From: Cacajao melanocephalus
Taxonomy: Eukaryota > Chordata > Mammalia > Primates > Pitheciidae
Direction of reading: 5' to 3'
DNA length: 64,000 nucleotides
Assembly: GCA_963573385.1 (NCBI GenBank)
Contig: CAUYLG010034925.1
Coordinates: forward strand, 36,428-100,427
The notes beneath the pieces are model-generated. The model saw only the letters and a list, made by a program, of their open reading frames with translations, was not told the origin of the DNA and did no database searches. The translations under genes and the position numbers were made by a program. Below are positions 40,346 to 51,420 of this stretch, one piece after another. Numbering within the stretch: position 1 is the first letter of the stretch; the number at the start of each line of letters is the position of its first letter.

Positions 40346-41595
40346 TGGCAAAGGATTTGATCACCACAGAAACTGACAGAGCCAGGGATAATAGCTGGCA
40401 GCCTGAGCACCTTAAGTGCTGGTAGCAGATCTTTGGCAACTGTATCTGGACACATACTGTTGAGGAAGTTAATGTCTGTCCTCCCTGTGTTTACCCTCCT
40501 TGCATTTCCAGCAAGGAACCAGAGTTGGTGTTCCTTCCCCTTGCCTTAGGGGAGATTTATGGCAGGGTGGGAGCCAAAGATGTCTGAAGCCAGTGTCTTC
40601 CATTCTTTAGGAAAACTTAAACTTAAGGGAAAGATTGGGCTGCTTTTTATCTGGTAGGAAAGGGAGGGCCTCTGAGGACACAGAGAAAGGAGAGGAAGAG
40701 AGATTTATCCCAGATATGCATAAGTCCAGAGATCTATTTGTCCCTCCAGGAGTGAGGATCTGAGCACTGGTCCATATCAACCCTTGGGTTTGATCAGTAT
40801 ATGGTCCATTGAAATTGGGCATCTAGCCATGAGTCCTATTTTTCTCTTTGGATAAAAGGATGGATGGAACAGGGGCAGGGAGTCCTTAAGGCACCAAGTC
40901 AATTAGGGAAATGGTCAGCTCAGCACTAAACAGTAAGAACACATGACTGATGGTGGCAGGGACCTCTCAGGATGTTAACTAGAGTATAAGTTCCCACAAG
41001 TGGAACTGCTTCCTCAAAGAGCATGAATATTAAACGTTTGTCTAATTCACCTTAAAATCTCTTTACTAATTTGTCACAATGAAATACAAGATATGAACAC
41101 TCACTTTTCAAGATCTGTACAAATAATGGGGTTTTACTATATAATTATTTGCTAATGTGATATACTTTTGTTGGAATGTTAGATTATTTTTCATTTTCTC
41201 TATTTTATTTTCCTATAAATGGCATATTTCACATTCAAATTACCAAATGCAAGACAATGATCTCACTTTATGTCTCAAATATGTCCTGGAATAATTATAG
41301 GGCTTGAAAAGAAAACTCAATTGGTGAGTTGGTGTTATGCTGTATCCTCTTAAAATGGAAAATGTAAGGCCATGAAAACTCCATATATGGCCTAGGGAGG
41401 ACAAATTGGTACAACCTCTTTGCAGAGACATTTGCAATATCTATGAGAGAAGAAAGCAAGGCACCTGTCACCCACTGCACTCTTAGGTCTAGACAGCATA
41501 TATGTAAGATGATCAAGATAGCATGGCTAGTCATATTTAAAGGAATCTCAAATCACCTTATTAGATATATCTAAGTAACACTATTTTCAGAGAAT

Positions 41596-41895
41596 GAAAA
41601 TTTTCTTTTTTTTTTTATTTGGAGAGAGACAGAGACAAACAGGAGAAGGAGAAAGAAACAGGTAACTCTCACACTGAGAGAGAGAATCCAGAAAGATGGA
41701 ATCCAGGAGAGGAAATCAGCTTCCACACTGAGTGGAAGGGAATAGAGATGGAGTTTAGGAGAGGAAGACAGGCTTCCACGAAGGCAGTGTTCATGGAAGG
41801 GGACTCCAGAGGGGAAATCCAGGAGAGAGAAAGATGGCTTCCACAAAGGGAGTATTCGTGGAAGGGGATCCAAAGATGGAGTCCCGAAAATTTTC
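41596..41895 (-). mobile_element. Retroposed pyrimidine-rich minisatellite-like insert with TSD
   Basis: A 280-bp insert at 41606-41885 is flanked by the exact 10-bp direct repeat gaaaattttc (41596-41605 and 41886-41895). On the plus strand it starts with a T-run. On the minus strand it ends 'ctctccaaataaaaaaaaaa', that is, an AATAAA merging into an A-tail. The body holds about three diverged copies of a 55-65 bp unit containing 'ttccac' and 'tggaagggg' (starts near 41730, 41774, 41838). The three paralogous sites (about 3345, 30640, 39440) are empty. A minus-strand frame of 108 codons spans it. Confidence 0.8.
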
Positions 41896-41939
41896 AAAAG
41901 AGCACTTACTCCATGATGTCATTTATATATTTATAGCTA

Positions 41940-42080
41940 AAAGCATGCAGTTGCATATTCTGCATTATTCTCTCATAACTCTGTGGAGAAATCATCATTA
42001 TTCCCATTTTGACATTTACTATATTAAACTTGCTGATATAAAATCAATTTTGCAGAATCATCTAGTAAGGAACAGGAATG
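41940..42080 (-). mobile_element. MIR SINE relic, antisense
   Basis: Paralog of 30670-30830 and 39480-39640; more diverged. Confidence 0.45.
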
Positions 42081-42629
42081 GCATTCTAACTCTTACACTC
42101 CCCCAAAGGAGGAATTTACAAATTACTTAAACATTTGTAATTTTACATGTTTTTAGTATTGTGCCCTTGTGGGTACTCACTCAACAACCTATCTCTTTGA
42201 AGAAGCTGATACCACAGACTAAATCCCGGTACAAGGTCCTGTAGGTGCTAATGGGTCTGGTATGAAGATCAAGGGCTTGTGAGTCCTGCTTCCTTTTCAT
42301 CTGCACTCTCTCTTCATTTGGGGGCTCAATAGAAACTGCTTTTCCAATATCAATCTAGAAGATCAAACAAGGGGGCAGAAAATGACAGGGGATTAAAGGA
42401 AATGTTTTAATTATCTCCTTTCCTTTCCCCTGATTCCTCAGCACAGTCCTTCTGCAACACAGAACAGTTCCCAAAGCTTCATTCATAATGCAAGTATGAG
42501 TAGGTTTAACTTCTTACTGCTTGCTATATTTCCAGGTGGATGCTATGGCAATTGTGCTGTTTGGCTTAGGTAACAGTTATCACTTCTCTAGGAGGGAGTA
42601 GAAAAGTGGGTCAGTATGAACATTTGTTG

Positions 42630-42790
42630 ATGTCCTACTAGGTGACATCTATGCTGTACAGGATTTCTTATTTATGCCATAGACTAGTTATGTAAGGAAG
42701 GCATAGTGAGTCCCCTCTTACAGATGACTAAGGGCAAGCTGACAGAGGCTTAGAAAGGATTTCAGTATCACACATCAAGTAAGGGGCAGG
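42630..42790 (-). mobile_element. MIR SINE relic, antisense
   Basis: Paralog of 31365-31510 ('ctactaggtgacatctatgc', 'cctcttacagatgactaag'). Confidence 0.55.
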
Positions 42791-43589
42791 AATGTGGTCC
42801 AGCCTTTGCAGTCATCACAGTATTTCATGCATTGTCAACAGAGGTGACATTATGACCAAGGGGATGAAAACTGGCTTTTGATTGTAAGGAGGATGGTAGA
42901 CATTACAATGGTTTGTGGTCCCGCAAAGGACCACAGTACATAAACAGTTACCACTTTACCTGTGATATTAAAATTTTACATTCTTGGCAGAAAAGATGTG
43001 TGAGGAAGAACATGTCTAAAAGTCCCCCAAAACAGGGACAATAATGAAAAAAGGTGAGAGAAACACTGCCTGTGCCCAGTGACCTCTTATGTAGATAATG
43101 GACCACCAGGGCTGATCATTTTACCCTCCTCTGCAGATGCCCAGTCAACAACCTCTCTTGGTGATGATGATGATGGTGGTAATGGAGATGGTTGAAATGA
43201 AATCCTCTCTCTGGGCATAGGAGATCTTTATGTGGGGACGATATGAATTAACTGGCTTTTAAGGTGACGGACTGACAGGGGCTCAATCAGAACAACACGT
43301 GTTTCCTCTGAAACAAATGACCTGGAGGGTAGAAAATTAATGTGGACAACTAACATGAGCAAGAAATGCTCTAATTTGCATCACTTTTCATCTTAACATT
43401 TATTCAAGTAGCCTATTATTTAACGTATAATTTAGATTAAATTATGGGAATTTAGGAACAGTTAAGTAAATCAGACAAATTGCTTTGTAATGCCTGCTCA
43501 GTAATAGAAACTGGAATTTCATTAAGGCTTTGTGTCCTGAAGCCACCAGGAATTTGAATGCTCTAATCTCTCTCAGTGTTCATATGCAA

Positions 43590-43770
43590 TACTGCCCAGA
43601 GTATTGCTTAATTTATTTATATAATGAGCTATATTACTTTAAAACTATAATACTAAATTATACAATATATATTAAATATTTAACTGAATACAATTAAATT
43701 TTAATATATTAAATATCTTATATTAAAATTATATTATAAAATTATAATATTAAATTATATGAGTCTAATT
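43590..43770. repeat. AT-rich low-complexity tract
   Basis: Imperfect repeats of TTAAATATTTAA/TATATTAAA-like sequence, almost free of G and C. Confidence 0.9.
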
Positions 43771-43943
43771 ACCGTGACATATGAAGCATTCCCAGTAATC
43801 AGTATGGAGAAATGGCCTAATGATGTTGTGGTAAGTAGAGTCTAAGTATGCTCCCAATGATTCTTGTTTCTTGTTATTTACTCCTTTGTATAATCTGTCT
43901 CATTGTGTGTGAGCTGGAGTTAGTGACTTGCTTCCATCCACAA

Positions 43944-44308
43944 TGGTATAGTTTGAATGTGTCCTCCAAAGTTCATTTGTTAGAAACCTGATTCTCAATA
44001 TAAAGGTGTTGGAAGGTGGAACCTTTAAGATGTCTAGGGTCATGGTGATTCTGCACCCATAAATGGATTAATGTCACAATAATGTCATTAATCACTTATA
44101 AAAGGATAAGTTTGTTCCCCCTCTTGCTGTCTCTCCTCCTCTCTTTGCCCTTCCACCATGGGATGATATAATAAGAAGCCCTCACCAGATGCCAGCTCCT
44201 CAATCTTGGACTTCCCAACCTTTAGAACTGTGAGCCAATAAACTTCTCTTCATTACAAATTACACAGTCTGTGGCATTGTTCTAGCAGCACAAAAATGGA
44301 TTAGGAAA
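43944..44308 (+). mobile_element. 5' LTR of MaLR provirus
   Basis: Segments 'agtttgaatgtgtcctcc', 'cttataaaaggataagtttg', 'tgtctctcctcctctctttg', 'agaactgtgagccaataaac' and 'tgttctagcagcac' follow the MaLR LTR order. Confidence 0.88.
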
Positions 44309-45979
44309 CTGTGTACTGAAAAAGTGGGGTTTTGCTATAACAAAAAACTGAAAATGTGAAAGTGGCTTTGGAACTGGGTGATAGAGGCTGGAAGGGTTTG
44401 GAGGAGCCGACTAGCAAATGCCTGCATTGCCATGAATAAAGCATTAAGGGCAATTCTGGTGAGGACTCAGAAGAAGAGTATGGCTGTAAGAAAAGTCAGA
44501 ATCTTCTTAGAGATTACCTAAGTGATTGTGATTAGAATGTTGGTAGAAATATGGATAGTAAAGACCATTCTCACAGAGTCTTGGATGAAAATTAGGAATA
44601 TATTATTGGAAACTGGCATAGAGGCAATTCTTGTTATAAATTGGCAAAGACTTTGACTGAATTGTTTTGATGCCCAAGGGCTTTATGGAAGGCAGAATTT
44701 AAGAGTGATGAACTAAAATATCTAGTGGAAGAAATTTCTAAGCAAGGTAATGGAGGAACTGTGTGGCATCTTACAACTGCATACAGTAAGATATAAGAAA
44801 AGAGAAATGATTTAAAGATGTAATTTCTAATTTCTAATTAAAAACTGAATCAAAACATAAATATTTGGAAAATTAACATTCACATCATATAAAGAATGAA
44901 AAAGGATCCAAGGGTGCAGCCAAGCAACTCTTTGATAATGGGATTAGCATGGATAGAAGGAAGCCAGGTGCTGTTTATCAGGACAATGCCTTGGAGAAAG
45001 ACTCTGAAGGCATTTCAGAGATATTCAAAGTTGTCCCTTTCCTACAAGTCCAGAGATCTAGGAGGGCAGAATGGTTTCAAGGGAGAAGCCTGGGGTGTCC
45101 TTCATGGCTCACTGCTCAGAGCCGTCTTGGGACTCTGATCCCTGCATTCTAGTACAGTGCTGCTTGGCAGTCCCAGCTGTAGCTCAAATGGACATAGGTG
45201 TGCTCAGGCTGCTCCTGTGGAGGGTGTAAATTGTAAGCTTTGGTGGTTCCCACATGGTGCTAATTCTGCAGGTGAGCAGAATGCAAGAGCTTTGGGGGCA
45301 CTGCTTCCTCCATCTAGATTTTAAAGGCTGTATCAGACATCCTTGTGACCCAGGCAGAAACCTGCTGCAGGGGCAGAGGCACTACAGAGTTCTCACTAGG
45401 GTAATGCCTAGTTGAGCCACAGGTAATAGGGTTGCCACAGAGACTATGAACCTGTAAACCTATCAGTGTGCAGCCCCAGCCTGAAAGAGTTGCAGGCAGG
45501 AGACTGCAACCTATGAGAGCTGCTACAAGGGCCAATCCCAGCAAAGCCACATGAGTGGGGCTTCCTGAGGCCTTGGGAGCTTAACCCATATCCCAGTGTG
45601 CTCATAAGGTGGGACATGGAGTCAAGAAAGATTATTCTCTAGCTTTGAGATTTAATGTTGTTCAATTTTGCACTTACTTGGGACCAGTTACTCCTCTTTT
45701 CTTGCCTATTTTTCCCTTTTGGAATTAGAATATCTATCCTATGCCTGTCTCACTGTTGCATTTTGGAAGTAGATAACTTGTTTTGATTTTATAGGCTCAC
45801 AACTTGAGGGAATTTGCCTCAGAATAAATCATGCCTTGAGTCTCATCCATATTTGATTTGGATGAAACTTTGGACTTTTGAGTTGGTACTAGAACAAGTG
45901 AAGACACTGGGGCTACTGGGATGGAGTCAGAATATTTAGCATGTGAGAAGGACATGAATTTTATGGGCCAGGGGCAGAA
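44309..45979 (+). pseudogene. MaLR internal region (gag-like relic)
   Basis: Follows the LTR directly. The 'gtgaaagtggctttggaactg' segment is a shared MaLR internal landmark and recurs in the THE1 at about 49915. No pol is present, as usual for MaLR elements. Reading frames are broken; the longest is 91 codons on the opposite strand. Confidence 0.8.
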
Positions 45980-46048
45980 TGCTGCAGTATGAATGTGTCC
46001 TCTAAAGTTTATGTATTGAAAACTTGACTCCCAATGTGTAAGTGTTGG

Positions 46049-47110
46049 TCTATCCAAGTACTTCTTCCCCAAATTTGTTTGTCACCAATTTTCCAATCAT
46101 GTTATTTCCAAGTTCCTGATCATGTAGCAAAACTATTGTCCACGGTCCATGAATCAGTATATATCGAAATGGCAGGTCCAGCCATTTGTCCGAGCAAAGT
46201 GATCAGCCGGGGACACTGCTCAAAGTTCTGCCCACTGGGAGAGTTTCCATTCACCATTGTCCTTCAGGGACATCCCAGAAAGGGGATGTAGTGCTACAGT
46301 TATCCACTTTTCAGTAGTGCCTGCATATCATGCAGAATCATCTGTAAACCAAACTCCTCTTTCTCTGTCAACTGATCATAGGGAACTTAGATTATAGGTG
46401 CAGGCTGAGAGAAAGAAAGGAGTGTAGCGAAAATGAGGCCCATGGGCATTTGAGCTGCTTCCTTACGTAACTTACTTATGCCTTCAGTGCCTGTTTGAGC
46501 TCTATTTCACATATACTACTTACCTTTCATGATGGAGTGCTCCTGTACATACCCAACTTTATGGGTTTGTGGGTCAGATAACACACAGGTCATGATGGGT
46601 AGCTCAGGTCACATGAAAACTTGGTTGTTTCCAGTCTCTAGTGAGGCCCATCAGCAGGCCAAGGGTTGTTTCTCAAAAGAAAAGTAGTTACCTGGGAAAG
46701 ATGGCAGGGCCTGTGTTGTCATTCACCTATGGGGGCCTGCCAAAGCCAACAGCATCCCTATCTGTCACCAACACCTCAAGCACCACTGGATTCACTTGAT
46801 CATATGGTCCAAGTGGCATAGCAGCTTGCACAGCAGCCCGGACCTGTTACAGAGCCTTCTCTTGTTCTAGGCCCTACACAACACTAGCAGCTTTTCAGGT
46901 CACTCAGTAAATGGGTCAGAGTTACACACCCATATGAGGAGTATATTGCCTCCAAAATCCAAAGAAGCCCACCAGATGGTGTACTTATTTTTTGGTTGTA
47001 GGAGAGGTGAGGTGCAACTATTTATCCTTTACCTTAGAAGGGATATCTCAAACACCTCTGAGCTTCTAGAAATTTGACTGAGGTAGAATATGCCACCTTG
47101 TATCTCTGAG
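46049..47110 (-). pseudogene. Endogenous retrovirus pol relic, antisense (RT end and RNase H)
   Basis: On the minus strand, 47110 to about 46700 resembles the reverse-transcriptase connection region and 46400-46049 resembles an RNase H domain, which contains a short tryptophan-rich, glycine-rich segment near 46050-46100. Several stops and frameshifts break the frame, so no product is possible. The class is not certain; an ERVL-type pol is my best guess because MaLR and ERVL elements surround it. The relic abuts the truncated MaLR LTR with no visible spacer. Confidence 0.55.
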
Positions 47111-47929
47111 GAAAAGAGAAAACTAATTTCCATATAATATTCTATTATATTATCTAAACTAGCAGGTTAAAACAAAAACTGAGAAAAATAATTACTTACA
47201 AGGGAACAGAGTAGCAGCCCAGGATGGAAGTTGATCATGTATATTCTCTTAAAAATGTAACACCTATCTATTGGTTTGATGCACTGAAAAAGTTAAGAAA
47301 CAATGGCCAACCTAGTAGCAATGAGCAACTCTAATACCCAGATTTAGTCTTCTAAAAATATTACCCACTAAAAGGCACAACGAAAAATGGCTGAATCCAA
47401 GTCTCTGGTCGAACTGTACCAGATGAGTCTGGACCGAATGATCATATCAGTGAACACATCAAGAAGACTCAGAAGCCAACCTGATAGGACTTCTGCAGAC
47501 CAAAAAAACAATATAAGCATCAAGAACATTAGTGCCTACAGTGAGTTAAAACACATCACATACAGAAACATCTCTGAGTCATGATGACACTCTAAAAGAA
47601 AAACAAAACACAAAACCAACTCACTGCTTATCTGTGGAGGATCCTACAGAAACAATACTTATTCTTAAAACTGGAAATACTGCAAAATGATTAAATATTT
47701 GTCCTACCCTTCCTGTGTGAGCCATACCTCAGTTAAGCCTAATAGTTGGCGGGTGCGGGGGAAATTTCTCTTATAGAAAATGTCCAGCTAATAAATGCAG
47801 AAGAAATTGTAGAATCTAAACATCATTATTTTAGAATTTTTAATGAAATGCAGATCTTGGTAAAGATCTTCAGAGATTGTAAAAAATCATGAGTTGGAAA
47901 GCAAATAGGAAATTTCATAATTGATGGAT
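47111..47929. other. Unassigned sequence with a short open frame
   Basis: I recognise no element. A 65-codon plus frame at 47387-47584 has an N-terminal half of ordinary amino-acid composition, but I know no homolog. The G-rich stretch 'ttggcgggtgcggggg' lies at 47747-47762. Confidence 0.4.
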
Positions 47930-48010
47930 CAGTCTAACAACACCTGAGCCCAGTGCTCAATCTTAATGTCAAGGTAGGAGTGACAATCAGACACAATGAG
48001 GCTCCTGGTA

Positions 48011-48365
48011 TGCTATGAATTGAATGCTTGTGTCCTCCTAAAACTCATATATTGAAACCTTAATCTCCAATGTGACAGTATTTGCAGATATGACCTTTGG
48101 GAAATAATTAGGTCATCAAAGTGGAGGCCTCATTATGAGATTAGTGTCCTTGTAAGAAGAGACACAGGGAGCTTGCTTGCTCTCTGCATGCACACACCAA
48201 GAAAAAGCCATGTGAGGACATAACCAGGAAGAGGATCCTCACCAGGAACCCAACCATACTGGCACCCTGATTAGACTTCTAGCTTCCAGACTCATGAGAA
48301 ATAAATATTTGTTATTTAAGCCACCTAGTCTGTGGTAATTTGGTAAAGCAGCCTGAACTAAGAGT
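48011..48365 (+). mobile_element. MLT1 (ERVL-MaLR) solo LTR
   Basis: A complete 355-bp LTR from tgctatgaattgaatgc to aactaagagt. It shows 'ggaaataattaggtcatc', 'gagcttgcttgctctctgc', 'gccatgtgaggacataac' and 'ttgttatttaagccacc'. An exact 5-bp target-site duplication tggta flanks it (48006-48010, 48366-48370). Unit 1 has the empty site at about 19399 ('ctggtataatgc'). Confidence 0.95.
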
Positions 48366-48567
48366 TGGTATAAGGATATAGGAAGTATGTAACACATCTG
48401 AGGTACTCTTGCCAAAAAATCCTAAACTGCATGAAGCCTCTAACTCTACTAATTTACAGAAAATAGGAGGGGTCAGAGCAACGTAAGTAACAGCACAATG
48501 GGGATACAATCAGCAAAACTGAGGATGTAAACTCCACAAACCAAAGATCCAGTGTAATAAGAAAATA

Positions 48568-48704
48568 CAGGTTCAGTATCCCTAATCTGAAAATCCAAAA
48601 TTTGAAATGCTCCAATGAGCATTTCCTTTGAGCATCATGTCAATGATGAAAAAATTTCAGATTTTGGAGCCTTTCATATTTGCAGATTAGGGATACTCAC
48701 TATG
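48568..48704. mobile_element. Short MITE with terminal inverted repeats
   Basis: The left end caggttcagtatccctaatc and the right end 'gcagattagggatactcac' form an imperfect inverted repeat. The interior is short and partly palindromic. This is the shape of a Tigger/mariner-derived MITE. It is absent from block Q copy 1. Confidence 0.8.
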
Positions 48705-48719
48705 TAAATTGAAAAGCAA

Positions 48720-48763
48720 AAAAAAAAAAAAAAAAAAAAAAAAAGAGAGAGAGAGAGAGAAAG
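48720..48763 (+). repeat. A-run followed by (GA)n
   Basis: About 25 A residues, then GAGAGAGAGAGAGAAAG. Confidence 0.97.
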
Positions 48764-48769
48764 AACTGT

Positions 48770-49300
48770 CTTTAGATTAAAAGAGATTTAAAACTCCAGA
48801 GAGTTAAATTGAGAAATTTTTAAAAAGTAAAATTAAAACCATAATGAGATACCACCACACAGACACCAGAAAAAGAAAATTTTAAAGATGGAAAACATCA
48901 AGTGTTGGTGAGGATATGGAAGCTGTGTAATTCTCACAGCACTGGTGAAAATATAAATTCAACAACCACTTTGAAAAAGTGCTTGGCAGTATTGACTGAG
49001 CTGATCATATACACACCCTACAACTCAGAAATTTCATCCTTAGGTCTGGGGAAGGTATGAACCCAAGAGAAAGAAAGATAAATGTTTATCCAAAGATATA
49101 TACAAGACATTCATAACGCTATTATTCATGTCAAAATCTAGAAAAAATCCACATAGCAGATATGTTTATTGTGAAATATCCACTCGATGTAATAATATCC
49201 ACCAATGATGATGAATGATCTACTACTATAGACAACAGTAAGTGTAAATCTCACATACAGTATGTTGATTGAATGAAAAAAGTTAGACAGAAAAGAGAAC
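48770..49300 (+). mobile_element. L1M LINE 3' fragment, block Q copy 2
   Basis: Paralog of 22545-23080 with 'ccataatgagataccaccac', 'gtgttggtgaggatatgg' and 'tgcttggcagtattgactg'. Confidence 0.8.
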
Positions 49301-49500
49301 ATGATGTATGATTCTCAGAATTTTTCTTCTAATTTCCCAGTACAGTTTGGGCTACGTAAAAAAGATAAACACCCCATTTTTTCTTATTTGAAGGTACTTA
49401 GTGTTCTTGTATATTATCTGCAGGTTAACCTGAGAGAAGCACGAATCCTCTGAGCCCTTGAAAAGTGAAGCGCTACAGATATGAACACAGCTAATGCTGT

Positions 49501-49862
49501 TGACATGGCTTGGCTGTGTCCCCATCTAAATCTCAACTTGAATTCTATCTCCTGAAATTCCCATGTGTTGTGGGAGGGACCCAGGGAGAGATAATTGAAT
49601 CATGGGGGCCAGTCTTTCCTGTGCTATTCTTTCTCGTGAGAGTGAATGAGTCTCACAAGATCTGATGAGCTTATCAGGGGTTTCCGCTTTTGCTTCTTCC
49701 TCATTTTCTCTTTCTTGTCACCACCATGTAAGAAGGGCATTTCACCTCCCACCATGATTCTGAGGCCTCCCAGCCATATGAAACTGTAAGTCCAATTAAA
49801 CCTTTTTTTTGTTCCCAGTTTCGAGTATGTCTTTATCAGTAGCATGAAAATGAACTAATACA
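49501..49862 (+). mobile_element. THE1 5' LTR
   Basis: Runs from tgacatggcttggctgtgtc to 'gaactaataca'. It contains 'gataattgaatcatgggggcc', 'gtgctattctttctcg' and 'gtaagtccaattaaacc'. The bases after it, 'gtaaattggtaccaacag', are where a primer-binding site would lie. Confidence 0.95.
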
Positions 49863-51420
49863 GTAAATTGGTACCAACAGAGTGGGGCATTGCTGAAAAG
49901 ATACCCAGAAATGTGGAAGCAACTTTGAAACTGGGTAACAGGTAGAGGTAGGGACAGTTTGGAAGGCTCAGAAGAAGACAGGAAAATGTGAGAATGTTTG
50001 GAACCTCCTAGAGACTTGCTGAATGGCTTTGCCAAAATGCTGATAACGACATGGACAATAAGATCCAGACTGAGGTGGTCTCAGATGGAGATGAAGAACT
50101 TATTGGGAACTGGAGTAAAGATGCCTCTTGTTATGTTTTAGCAAAGAGACTGGTGGCATTTTGCCCCTGCCCCAGAAATTTGTGGAACTTTGAACTTGAG
50201 AAAGATGATTTAGGGTACCTGGCAGAAGAAATTTCTAGCAGAAAAGTATTCAACAGATGACTTGGGTTCTGTTAAAGGCATTCAGTTTTACAAGGGAAGC
50301 AGAACATAAAAGTTTGGAAAATGTGCCGCCTGACTATGCGATAGAGAAGAAAAACCCATTTTCTGGGGAGAAATTCAAACTGGCTGCAGATATTTGCGTG
50401 AATAGCAAGGAGCCTAATGTTACTCCCCAAGACCATGGGGAAAATGTCTTCAGGCTACGTCAGAGACCTTCACAGCAGCTCCTCCTGTCACAGGCGTGGA
50501 GGCCCAAGGTTTCATGGGCTCAGCCTAGGGTCCCCATGCTGTGTGTAGCCTAGGGACTCGGTGCCCTGTGTCCCAGCTGTGGCTGAAAGAGGCCAACATA
50601 CAGCTCATGCTGTGGCTTCAGAGGGTGGAAGCCCCAAGCCTTGGCAGCTTCCACATGGTGTTGAGCTTGCAGGTGCACAGAAGTCAAGAATTGAGGTTTG
50701 GGAACCTCCATCTAGATTTCAGAAGATGTATGGAAACTCCTGGACTCCCAGGCAAAAGTTTGCTGGAGGGGCAGGGCCCTCATGGAGAACTTCTGCTAGG
50801 GCAATGCAGAAGGAAAATGTGGGGTTGGAGCCCCCACAGAGAGTCCCTACTGAGGCAGTGCCTACTGGAGCTGTGAGAAGACAGCCACCATCCTTCAGAC
50901 CCCAGAATGATAGATTCACTGACAGTTTGCACCATATGCCTGGAAAAGCTGCAGACACTAAATGCCAGCCCATGAAAGGAGCCGGGAGGGAGGCTGTACC
51001 CTTCAAAGCCACAGGGGCAGAGCTGTCCAAGACTATGGGAATGCACCTCTTGCGTCAGTGTGACCTGGATGTGAGACCTGGAGTCAAAGGAGATCATTTT
51101 GGAGCCTTAAAATTTGACTGCCCTGCTGGATTCTGGACTTGCATGGGCCCTGTAATCCCTTTGTTTTGGCCAATTTCTCCCATTTGAAATGGCAGTGTTT
51201 AACCAATACCTCTATCCCCATTATATCTAGGAAATAGCTAGCTTGCTTTTGATTTTATAGGCTCTTAGGTGGAAGGGAATTGCCCTGTCTCAGATGAGAC
51301 TTTGGACTGTGGACTTTTGGGTTAATGCTGAAGTGAGTTAAGACTTTCAGGGACTGTTGGGAAGGCATTATTGGTTTTGAAATGTGAGGATATGACATTT
51401 GGAGGGGGCAGGGGTGGAAT
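49863..51420 (+). pseudogene. THE1 internal region with a gag-like relic frame
   Basis: Internal region of 1.56 kb. A 208-codon plus frame (50561-51187) and shorter overlapping frames (50257-50553, 50541-50876) are remnants of the THE1 open frame, which is related to gag and has no pol. The frame is broken by stops and shifts, and I infer no function. The polypurine-like stretch 'ggagggggcaggggtgg' (51401-51417) precedes the 3' LTR. Confidence 0.85.

Larger units (their letters stand above)
38900..43570 (+). repeat. Third, internally re-duplicated copy of block P pieces
   Basis: A mosaic of P segments: 38900-39365 matches 28100-28520, 39370-40350 matches 30570-31480, 40360-41600 matches 28490-30640, and 41890-43570 matches 30660-32270. 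The segment with 'gtgggtactcactcaacaacc' occurs at 39760 and 42170 and again in weaker form at 43140. The segment 'gtaatgggtctggtatgag' occurs at 39840 and 42247. Within this block the paralogs are more alike than the unit 1 copy is to either. Confidence 0.8.
43944..46048 (+). mobile_element. ERVL-MaLR provirus (MLT1/MST-like) with truncated 3' LTR
   Basis: The order is 5' LTR (43944-44308), a 1.67-kb internal part (44309-45979) and the first 69 bases of a 3' LTR (45980-46048). The purine-rich stretch 'gggccaggggcagaat' (45965-45980) precedes the 3' LTR, where a polypurine tract is expected. The start of the 3' LTR (gctgcagtatgaatgtgtcc) matches the start of the 5' LTR (tggtatagtttgaatgtgtcc). 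The 3' LTR stops where an antisense ERV pol relic starts. Confidence 0.85.

Noticed and set aside
41596..41895. Possible SVA-type VNTR or CRISPR-like array
   Set aside because: The units are few, diverged and without the SVA Alu-like or SINE-R parts, and there are no regular spacers; the TSD and A-tail point to a retroposed copy.
44896..45152. Two overlapping 67-80 codon frames
   Set aside because: They lie in the MaLR internal region and are relic frames.
50561..51187. 208-codon plus-strand frame, the longest in the window
   Set aside because: It lies inside the THE1 internal region and is a relic of that element's frame, not a host gene.
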